In this document: piece by piece, positions 13,469 to 18,190 of the stretch
How positions within the stretch are numbered: position 1 is the stretch's first letter
Layout: the number at the start of each line of letters is the position of its first letter
Source of the DNA: Candidatus Komeilibacteria bacterium RIFCSPLOWO2_01_FULL_45_10
GTDB lineage: Bacteria > Patescibacteriota > Patescibacteriia > UBA1558 > UBA10009
Assembly (NCBI GenBank): GCA_001818835.1
Contig: MHKL01000003.1
Location: 1 to 18,190, forward strand
Direction of reading: 5' to 3'
Length of the DNA: 18,190 nt
The notes under the pieces: model-generated
The model's input: only the letters and a program-made list of their open reading frames with translations
The model's database searches: none
What the model was told of the DNA's origin: nothing
Program-made: the position numbers and the translations under genes

Positions 13469-13783
13469 ATGGAATTGACTGACCAGAATTTTGAAAAGGA
13501 AGTTTTAAGAAGCAAAGAACCGGTTTTGGTGGATTTTTTTGCCCAGTGGTGCGGCCCCTGCCGCATGCAGGCGCCGATTACTGAGGAATTAGCCAAGGAA
13601 TATCAGGGCAAAGCCAAAATATTTTCTTTAGACATTGACCAGGCCCAAACAACCGCCTCCCAATACCAGATTATGAGCATTCCTACCCTGGTTTTATTTA
13701 AAGGCGGCAAGGAAATGGAGCGGCTGATGGGTTTGCAGCAGAAGCATTTGCTGAAAGATAAGTTGGATAATTTATTAAAATAG
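13469..13783 (+). CDS. trxA: Thioredoxin
   Basis: A 104-residue protein, the standard thioredoxin length. Active-site WCGPC is at 27-31 within LVDFFAQWCGPCRMQAP, the buried Asp22 is present, and the cis-proline loop SIPT has Pro72. It reduces protein disulfides in the cytoplasm and would be recharged by TrxB. It is transcribed alone from its own promoter. Followed by low-complexity repeats. Confidence 0.96.
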   Translation: MELTDQNFEKEVLRSKEPVLVDFFAQWCGPCRMQAPITEELAKEYQGKAKIFSLDIDQAQTTASQYQIMSIPTLVLFKGGKEMERLMGLQQKHLLKDKLDNLLK

Positions 13784-13791
13784 ATATTAGG

Positions 13792-13856
13792 TGATTAGGT
13801 AGTTAGTTAAACAGGTATTTAGTAGCCCAATTACCTAATCCCTAATTACCTAATCA
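13792..13856. repeat. TACCTAATC low-complexity inverted and direct repeats
   Basis: TGATTAGGTA (13792-13801) is inverted at 13847-13856, and AATTACCTAATC occurs twice (13829-13840, 13844-13855). The stem could fold back after trxA. Confidence 0.65.
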
Positions 13857-13945
13857 TGAGCGATACTGAGGTTAATAATGTAATTATCCTGGCCGTTTTG
13901 ATCGCTTTTGTCACCATTATATTTTTAGGATTTAGCTTATTTTAA
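13856..13945 (+). CDS. Possible 29-residue one-helix membrane peptide
   Basis: MSDTEVNNV is followed by a continuous hydrophobic stretch (IILAVLIAFVTIIFLGFSLF) to the stop. It would be a minimal membrane peptide. The start overlaps a repeat and there is no Shine-Dalgarno site. Kept because the helix is clean and frame-limited, but it could be chance. Confidence 0.35.
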   Translation: MSDTEVNNVIILAVLIAFVTIIFLGFSLF

Positions 13946-13963
13946 CTCCTGAAAAAAATTAAT

Positions 13964-13991
13964 AATCGCAAAGATCAAGAGGCGATTTTTC
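13964..13991 (+). terminator. Weak terminator-like hairpin before gdhA
   Basis: AATCGC (13964-13969) pairs with GCGATT (13982-13987), followed by a short T-run. The stem is short. Confidence 0.35.
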
Positions 13992-14013
13992 TTTGTCAAA
14001 AAATTATAAAATT

Positions 14014-15267
14014 ATGACGGGTATTTTCCAAAAGACAATTAAACAAGCAAGTCAGGCGGCTCGGCTTATTAATTTGGATAAAAAATTAATTAAACGGCTC
14101 ATTACACCCCAAAGAGTCGTTTCAAAAAAAGTTATCATCAAACTTGATAGCGGGGGAAACAAAACTTTTAGCGCTTATCGCGTCCAGTTTAACAACGCCC
14201 GCGGCCCTTACAAGGGCGGCATCCGTTTTCATCCGCAGGTGAATCTGGACGAAATCAAAACCCTGGCGTTTTTAATGGCTATTAAATGCGCGGTCGTGGG
14301 CATTCCCATGGGCGGCGCCAAAGGCGGCGTTCAGCTTAATCCCAAAGAATTAAGTTTTAATGAATTGGAAAGATTGTCGCGGGCTTGGGTGAGGGCATTT
14401 AAAAATTATTTGGGCCCGCATCAAGACGTGCCGGCGCCGGACGTTTACACCAATCCGCAAATTATGTCCTGGATGGCGGATGAATACAGCCGACTGGTTG
14501 GTAAAAAAACGTTGGCCGCTTTTACAGGCAAGCCCTTAACTGAGGGCGGCTCCGAGGGCCGTGAACTGGCCACCGGCCAGGGCGGTATTTATATTTTAAA
14601 CGAAGCCGTAAAAAAATTAGGACTCAAGCTAAAAGGGGTGACGATGGCGGTTCAGGGCTTTGGCAATGTCGGCTATGGCTTGGCCCAGCTCGCTTATCAA
14701 GCCGGTTATAAAATCATCGGGCTTTCCGATTCGCAGGGCGGTATTATGGCTTTAAACGGGAAAAATATGGATCCGCTAAAAGTTATGGAAACCAAAAAGG
14801 AACACGGCCAAATCCATGCCTGCTATTGTTTGGGCACGGTCTGCGATTGCGTTAATTATAAAAAAATCACTAATGATGAGTTGTTAAAATTAAAAGCCGA
14901 CATTTTGGTTTTAGCCGCTTTGGAAAACCAGATCACCGGGGGAAATGTCAATCAGGTAAAAGCCAAGATTATTTTGGAACTGGCCAACGGCGGCATTGAT
15001 CCGATTGTTGATGGAATTTTAAAAAAGAGAGGCGTTTTGGTTTTGCCGGACGTTTTGGCCAATGCCGGCGGCGTAACCGTTTCTTATTTTGAATGGCGGC
15101 AAAATTTAAAAAATGAGCATTGGCCGGAGTCGGCGGTTTTTGCCAAACTGAAAAAAATAATGACGGACTCTTTCAATGAAGTGTGGCAAACCATGGAAAA
15201 ATATCAAGCGACGCCGCGCCAGGCCGCCTTAATGGTCGGCATTAAAAGAATCACGGAAGCGATGTAA
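14014..15267 (+). CDS. gdhA: Glutamate dehydrogenase (Glu/Leu/Phe/Val dehydrogenase family)
   Basis: A 417-residue protein, the normal length for hexameric GDH. It interconverts glutamate and 2-oxoglutarate plus ammonia using NAD(P). Motifs visible include RGPYKGGIRFHP, VGIPMGGAKGGV with the catalytic-type lysines, DVPAPDVYTNPQIMSWM, TGKPLTEGGSEGR, and the Rossmann VQGFGNVG. I chose the ATG at 14014 over an upstream TTG at 13993, which would place the start at the end of the hairpin. Oddity: CYCLGTVCDC at 270-279 puts four cysteines in ten residues in the nucleotide-binding half. Leu, Val or Phe dehydrogenase activity is less likely but not excluded. Confidence 0.92.
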   Translation: MTGIFQKTIKQASQAARLINLDKKLIKRLITPQRVVSKKVIIKLDSGGNKTFSAYRVQFNNARGPYKGGIRFHPQVNLDEIKTLAFLMAIKCAVVGIPMGGAKGGVQLNPKELSFNELERLSRAWVRAFKNYLGPHQDVPAPDVYTNPQIMSWMADEYSRLVGKKTLAAFTGKPLTEGGSEGRELATGQGGIYILNEAVKKLGLKLKGVTMAVQGFGNVGYGLAQLAYQAGYKIIGLSDSQGGIMALNGKNMDPLKVMETKKEHGQIHACYCLGTVCDCVNYKKITNDELLKLKADILVLAALENQITGGNVNQVKAKIILELANGGIDPIVDGILKKRGVLVLPDVLANAGGVTVSYFEWRQNLKNEHWPESAVFAKLKKIMTDSFNEVWQTMEKYQATPRQAALMVGIKRITEAM

Positions 15268-15402
15268 AAGGCTTTGCCCAGCATGTCATTGCGAGGACCC
15301 CGCCTTTGGCGGGGGACGAAGCAATCCCGATGTTTATGCTAAGTACAACGGGATTGCCACGCCCCTTCGGGGCTCGCAATGACAAATAAAGCAAAGCCTT
15401 TT
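15266..15402. repeat. Long hairpin repeat downstream of gdhA (copy B)
   Basis: Same architecture as 11245-11370: outer AAAAGGCTTTGC/GCAAAGCCTTTT, inner TGTCATTGCGAG...CTCGCAATGACA, and GCAATCCC/GGGATTGC. An added GC hairpin (ACCCCGCC...GGCGGGG region, ~15297-15314) sits in the left arm. Its left end overlaps the gdhA stop codon and its right end is a T-run. Confidence 0.85.
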
Positions 15403-15403
15403 T

Positions 15404-15419
15404 TGTTCCATGTGGAACG
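15404..15419. promoter_or_regulatory. Degenerate parS-like site
   Basis: TGTTCCATGTGGAACG differs from the perfect parS copies at two positions (central C to T, last A to G). It directly follows hairpin copy B, as the perfect site follows copy A. ParB binding is uncertain. Confidence 0.5.
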
Positions 15420-15428
15420 TTTTTGGCT

Positions 15429-15439
15429 TATAATATAAT
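15429..15439 (+). promoter_or_regulatory. rnhB -10 region
   Basis: Two overlapping TATAAT hexamers (15429-15434, 15434-15439) lie directly before the ATG at 15441. With the first one the transcript would start at or next to the ATG. The region where a -35 is expected overlaps the degenerate parS. Confidence 0.5.
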
Positions 15440-15440
15440 T

Positions 15441-16094
15441 ATGCGTTATCCCAACTTTGCCAGAGAAAAAGCATTAATCGCCCAGGGCTATCAAAACATC
15501 GTTGGCATTGACGAAGTGGGGCGGGGAGCGTGGGCAGGCCCAATCATCGCCGTGGCGGCGATGACAAACTCCAAATTCCAAGTAATAAGTAACAAACAAA
15601 TTTCAAATCACAAATTCCAAAATCCCAAGCGATTTAAAATTAGGGATTCAAAGCTGTTATCGGAAAGGCAAAGGGAAAGGATATTTGAGGAAGTTTCTCA
15701 AAAAGTCGTTTGGTCAATTGGGGTAGTGACGCATCAAGAAATTGACCAGTGGGGCATGGGCCGGGCCAACATTCTGGTTTTTAAAAGGGCTTTAAAGAAT
15801 CTGGGGGCCAGGGCGGATTATCTGCTTTTAGACAGGGTCAGCGGCTTTAAGCATCATTTGCCTTTTGAGCTGATTACTGGCGGCGACCGCAAGGTTCTGT
15901 CCATTGCCATTGCCTCAATTTTGGCCAAAGTGACCCGCGACCGGCTGATGCGGAAATACCATCAAAAATATCCGCATTATAATTTTGACAGGCACAAGGG
16001 CTATGGCACGGCCCGGCATCGGCAATGTTTGAAAGAACACGGTATTTGCGAAATCCACCGCCGCAGTTACCGGCCCATAACACATTATTTGTAG
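15441..16094 (+). CDS. rnhB: Ribonuclease HII
   Basis: A 217-residue enzyme that removes ribonucleotides and RNA primers from RNA-DNA hybrids. Catalytic GIDEVGRG gives Asp24 and Glu25, Asp131 is in LLLDRV, and Asp167 is in ILAKVTRDR. DSKLLSERQRE and HKGYGTARH are further family motifs. An in-frame insertion at ~42-65 (NSKFQVISNKQISNHKFQ) between AVAAM and the DSK motif is encoded by a CAAATTCCAA-type repeat. The start is the ATG at 15441, because the upstream TTG lies in the promoter. Confidence 0.95.
   Translation: MRYPNFAREKALIAQGYQNIVGIDEVGRGAWAGPIIAVAAMTNSKFQVISNKQISNHKFQNPKRFKIRDSKLLSERQRERIFEEVSQKVVWSIGVVTHQEIDQWGMGRANILVFKRALKNLGARADYLLLDRVSGFKHHLPFELITGGDRKVLSIAIASILAKVTRDRLMRKYHQKYPHYNFDRHKGYGTARHRQCLKEHGICEIHRRSYRPITHYL
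15568..15633 (+). repeat. Low-complexity repeat inserted in-frame in rnhB
   Basis: CAAATTCCAAGTAATAAGTA, then AACAAATTTCAAATCACAAA, then TTCCAAAATCC: A/T-rich, CAAAT-iterated DNA unlike the flanking rnhB sequence. It is translated without a stop or frameshift. Confidence 0.6.
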
Positions 16095-16097
16095 ATT

Positions 16098-16106
16098 TGT
16101 TATAAT
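16098..16106 (+). promoter_or_regulatory. Extended -10 promoter of the methyltransferase gene
   Basis: TGTTATAAT is a TGn-extended consensus -10, 12 bases before the ATG. No -35 is visible. The expected leader is about six bases. Confidence 0.55.
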
Positions 16107-16118
16107 AAAGACAATTAT

Positions 16119-16676
16119 ATGGTCAACCAGCGTTATGCGGGCGGCAACGAACTGTTGGACGCCGAACATTTATTGGGGGAGGTTTTAGCCATCCCTTACG
16201 GCGCCAGCGTGGCGGACCTGGGCTGCGGCTCCATGGCTTTTTTTACTTTGCAGGCGGCCAAACTGGCGGGCGATAAAGGCCGCGTTTACGCCTGCGACAT
16301 CGTCAAGGAAGTTTTGTCTTCAGTGGAAGGCAAGGCGCGCCAGGAAGGGCTTTTAAACATCAAAACCGTCTGGACCAATTTGGAAACGGTGGGCGCGGCA
16401 AAAATTTTAGAACCATTGGATTACGTTTTGCTAGTCAACACTTTGTTCCAGACCAAAAAGCGCAAAGAGGTTTTAAAGGAAGCGTACCGGTTGTTGAAAC
16501 CGGAGGGCAAGCTACTTTTTGTGGAATGGAAAATTTCTTCGGGTCCGATCGGTCCAAAGCAGGAATTAAAAATCCCCAGGGAAACGGCCGAGGAATTGGC
16601 GCGGGAAGCCGGCTTTATTAAATTAAAAGATTTTGAAGCGGGCCAATACCATTACGGAGTGATATTCCAGAAGTGA
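16119..16676 (+). CDS. Class I SAM-dependent methyltransferase, substrate unknown
   Basis: A 185-residue Rossmann-fold methyltransferase. The SAM-binding motif I is VADLGCGSM (31-39), an acidic residue follows in YACD (Asp60), a motif IV-like LDYVLLVNTLFQ is at 100-111, and LLKPEGKLLFVEW is at 125-137. The layout resembles the UbiE/Methyltransf_11 group of small-molecule enzymes, but the acceptor cannot be deduced. No membrane segment or extra domain is present. It is bounded by its own promoter and a strong terminator, so probably monocistronic. Confidence 0.88.
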   Translation: MVNQRYAGGNELLDAEHLLGEVLAIPYGASVADLGCGSMAFFTLQAAKLAGDKGRVYACDIVKEVLSSVEGKARQEGLLNIKTVWTNLETVGAAKILEPLDYVLLVNTLFQTKKRKEVLKEAYRLLKPEGKLLFVEWKISSGPIGPKQELKIPRETAEELAREAGFIKLKDFEAGQYHYGVIFQK

Positions 16677-16691
16677 GACCTGGAGACAGTT

Positions 16692-16713
16692 AAACGCGCC
16701 TAAGCGCGTTTTT
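16692..16713 (+). terminator. Methyltransferase gene terminator
   Basis: AAACGCGC-CTAA-GCGCGTTT (16692-16711) is a perfect 8-base stem running into a T-run. Confidence 0.9.
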
Positions 16714-16717
16714 ACAT

Positions 16718-16745
16718 TTGCCAATTTTTTCATTTCTGTTAAAAT
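16718..16745 (+). promoter_or_regulatory. Promoter of the three-helix membrane protein
   Basis: TTGCCA (16718-16723), 16 bases, TAAAAT (16740-16745) with an upstream TGT that makes it an extended -10. The expected start coincides with the ATG at 16752. Confidence 0.6.
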
Positions 16746-16751
16746 GCGGTC

Positions 16752-17147
16752 ATGGGCAATTTTTTAGAGTTGTCATTCTGGCTTGACGTTTATTCTCTGC
16801 CTTTAGAAGGCCGGTTTTTTTGGCTGACCATTACTGTCGCTTTCCTGGCCGTTCTTTTTGGCCTGGCCGGCGTTTTTTTAAGAAAGCGGCTGGCCGCGGA
16901 CAGGATTAAAAGAGAAATTTGGTTAAGGTTTTCCCGGATTGGTTTGACCTTTGGGCTGATCAGCTTGGTTTGGATTTTCTTCAGGCAGGAGCGGGCGCCT
17001 TACTTGGGCATGCGCCTCTGGCCGGGTTTATTGATTCTTACTTGTTTGGTTTGGATTTTCTTTATTCTGAAATTCGTTTTTATCAAAGCGCCAAAGGCCA
17101 GAGAAGAAAAAAAGAGGTTGGAGGAATTGAGGAAATATTTGCCGTAA
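16752..17147 (+). CDS. Three-helix membrane protein, function unknown
   Basis: A 131-residue protein with hydrophobic segments at ~22-44, ~62-77 and ~89-111. A basic loop (RKRLAADRIKREIWLRFSR) lies between the first two, and a charged tail (KAPKAREEKKRLEELRKYLP) follows the last. By the positive-inside rule the basic loop is cytoplasmic. The charged tail, which would then lie on the opposite side, could be a short helix for partner contact. No enzyme motif is visible and I do not recognise the family. Confidence 0.75.
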   Translation: MGNFLELSFWLDVYSLPLEGRFFWLTITVAFLAVLFGLAGVFLRKRLAADRIKREIWLRFSRIGLTFGLISLVWIFFRQERAPYLGMRLWPGLLILTCLVWIFFILKFVFIKAPKAREEKKRLEELRKYLP

Positions 17148-17183
17148 CGCAGATTACGCAGATTTCCGCAGATAACACGGATA
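17145..17183. repeat. CGCAGATT-type iterated repeat
   Basis: ACGCAGATTACGCAGATTTC continues as CGCAGATAACACGGAT: three imperfect iterations of a CGCAGAT unit. It starts at the preceding gene's stop codon. Similar arrays are common dispersed intergenic repeats. Confidence 0.6.
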
Positions 17184-17184
17184 T

Positions 17185-17213
17185 AAAAACAGGTTAACCC
17201 TGTTTTTATTTTG
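17185..17213 (+). terminator. Terminator after the membrane protein gene
   Basis: AAAAACAGG (17185-17193) pairs with CCTGTTTTT (17199-17207), then TATTTTG. The A- and T-flanks make it potentially bidirectional. Confidence 0.75.
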
Positions 17214-17228
17214 TTCTTTAACAAAAAG

Positions 17229-17289
17229 AAAGCCCGCCCGTCAGAGAAAACGCAGTTGGTGTCCTGCATCTTTCTGACGAGCGGGGTTT
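17229..17289 (-). terminator. Terminator of the minus-strand gene
   Basis: AAAGCCCGCCCGTCAGA (17229-17245) pairs with TCTGACGAGCGGGGTTT (17273-17289) in 15 of 17 positions. On the minus strand a T-rich run (TTTCTTTTTGTT) follows. It begins 11 bases after the stop of the 17300-18190 gene. Confidence 0.8.
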
Positions 17290-17299
17290 TGGAGGTTGT

Positions 17300-18190
17300 T
17301 TACCGGGAGGCGCCAGTAGCGGTGAATTTGGCTGCCAGGGCCTGCATGGCCTCGGTCACCATCTGCCGCGACATTTGGACGCGGCCGTTCGGGAAGTAGA
17401 AGACCTTACCCGTTTCCGAAAGGGAAACGATGGTGAAGCCATCGCCTTTTTGGAAACGGAGCCGGAGGCATCTTTCCCCCCGCTGTTCTCCGACTTCTTG
17501 CCGGGTGACGGTGGTGATGCCGTCAATTTCTACCGGCAGGTCTTTGGTTGAACCGAGGCGGCTACAGACCACCTCAAAGTCGGGCAGACCAGCCCATCTG
17601 CCGCCATTGTTGCCGACTTTGGCCGTGCGGGTGTTGGTTTGAGCGGAGGATGGGGAGGCAGGCGCTGGCTGATTGAGAATCGCATCAACGATTGTCAACG
17701 TTGCCTCAACCATCTTGGATTGGTTGACGCCGGCTAACCCCTCTCCACAGCACATGTGCAAGCAGCCATCTTCCTGCACTGCCCAGACAGTGAAGATATT
17801 GCGGGCGGTGTCAGTGACCTTGATTCGGCGCTGGCGCTTGCCATTGCCGGACCAGGTCACGACTGGTTGCACCTCAACCCTCACCTGCCGACCATAAAGT
17901 CGGGTGGTGGTAGTCAAAGTTACCTCGGGGCAGTGACCCGTCAGTCGATTGGCCAGGTTGGCCAAACGGACTTGCTGTGCGTTCTGCTCGGTGAGATAGA
18001 GCAGGGTGCGCGCTTCTGTTATCACGGCCGGGTCAATGCCGCTTAGGTCTATGATTGCTTCCAGGTCCTTGCGAACCTGCTCGTCAATCGTTTGACCCGC
18101 CTTGACCGCTGCCTTGGCCGGCTCAATGAGCAGTTGGCGGACGGTCTCCCGGAGTAAGGCCAGCACTTTTTCTGCGCTGCCGTTCGCCTG
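17300..18190 (-). CDS. Unrecognised protein, 5' partial (runs off the window)
   Basis: The frame stays open to the window edge (eight more codons before the GTG at 18164-18166), so the start is probably outside. At least 296 residues. The N-terminal part is helical and charged (LLRETVRQLLIEPAKAAVKA, then a LEAIIDLSGIDPAVITEA segment). A middle strand-rich region has VRVEVQPVVTWSGNGKRQRR, EDGCLHMCCGEG and a Pro/Ser/Thr/Asn linker (~170-190 from the GTG). A second strand-rich part follows (FEVVCSRLGSTKDLPVEI, LRLRFQKGDGFTIVSL, GKVFYFPNGRVQMSRQMV). The two halves may be related small beta domains. No signal peptide, membrane segment or catalytic motif is visible. It has its own terminator. Its C- and G-rich codon choice resembles the transketolase pair more than the AT-biased genes. 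Confidence 0.7.
   Translation of the reverse strand, partial: QANGSAEKVLALLRETVRQLLIEPAKAAVKAGQTIDEQVRKDLEAIIDLSGIDPAVITEARTLLYLTEQNAQQVRLANLANRLTGHCPEVTLTTTTRLYGRQVRVEVQPVVTWSGNGKRQRRIKVTDTARNIFTVWAVQEDGCLHMCCGEGLAGVNQSKMVEATLTIVDAILNQPAPASPSSAQTNTRTAKVGNNGGRWAGLPDFEVVCSRLGSTKDLPVEIDGITTVTRQEVGEQRGERCLRLRFQKGDGFTIVSLSETGKVFYFPNGRVQMSRQMVTEAMQALAAKFTATGASR

Noticed and set aside
13829..13855. CRISPR-like array from repeated TACCTAATC units
   Set aside because: The units are too short and too few, spacers are a few bases long, and there are no cas genes.
13993..14013. TTG start for gdhA
   Set aside because: It would start at the end of a terminator-like hairpin and add seven non-conserved residues. 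The ATG at 14014 fits family length.
15423..15440. TTG start for rnhB
   Set aside because: The extra codons coincide with the TATAAT promoter elements.
1..18190. Alternative genetic code (UGA as glycine, as in some CPR phyla)
   Set aside because: Genes end normally at TGA (rnpA, the transketolase subunits, the methyltransferase), and no core gene needs UGA read-through.

Overview
The window most likely comes from a Patescibacteria (CPR, Parcubacteria-like) chromosome. The reasons are compact genes, AT-rich spacers full of short palindromic elements, many genes without a Shine-Dalgarno site, a two-subunit transketolase, and tiny one-helix ORFs. TGA is used as a stop (for example rnpA), and I see no sign of UGA recoding. 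The lineage is inferred from style, not from a marker tree.

Layout. 1-2330 holds the 3' part of a class A penicillin-binding protein with an Ig-like tail, followed by a NUDIX gene. 3082-5838 (minus strand) holds dnaN and dnaA. 6070-7511 (plus strand) holds rpmH-rnpA-yidD-yidC, divergent from dnaA. This is the classic replication-origin neighbourhood. The dnaA-dnaN spacer carries tandem DnaA-box-like octamers, a GC block and five DnaA-trio-like triplets directly before an AT-rich stretch at the dnaN start. 7589-9094 holds a PRC-barrel gene converging on a bactofilin plus lipid-kinase-like operon that has a near-consensus promoter. 9095-10330 is repeat-rich, with a 44-residue membrane ORF, a perfect parS site and three tRNA genes (Arg-CCT, Ala-CGC, Ala-GGC). 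10331-13783 holds trxB, a second perfect parS, a divergent split transketolase with an unusually strong Shine-Dalgarno site, and trxA. 13856-17147 holds a 29-residue ORF, glutamate dehydrogenase, a degenerate parS-like site, rnhB, a methyltransferase and a three-helix membrane protein. 17300-18190 (minus strand) is an unrecognised gene that runs off the window.

How the parts fit. The window covers replication initiation (dnaA, dnaN, candidate oriC), probable ParB loading sites for segregation, membrane-protein insertion (yidC, yidD), RNA processing (rnpA, rnhB), cell-wall and cytoskeletal functions (PBP, bactofilin), and thiol redox (trxA, trxB, not adjacent).

The strongest candidates for something not yet described are four. 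First, the origin-unwinding arrangement and nearby parS cluster in a CPR-like genome. Second, a hairpin-plus-parS composite present twice. Third, families of dispersed palindromes whose arms covary between copies, one forming the 3' end of yidC and another starting inside the CCA of both tRNA-Ala genes. Fourth, a transketolase pair that has lost the conserved active-site histidine motif.
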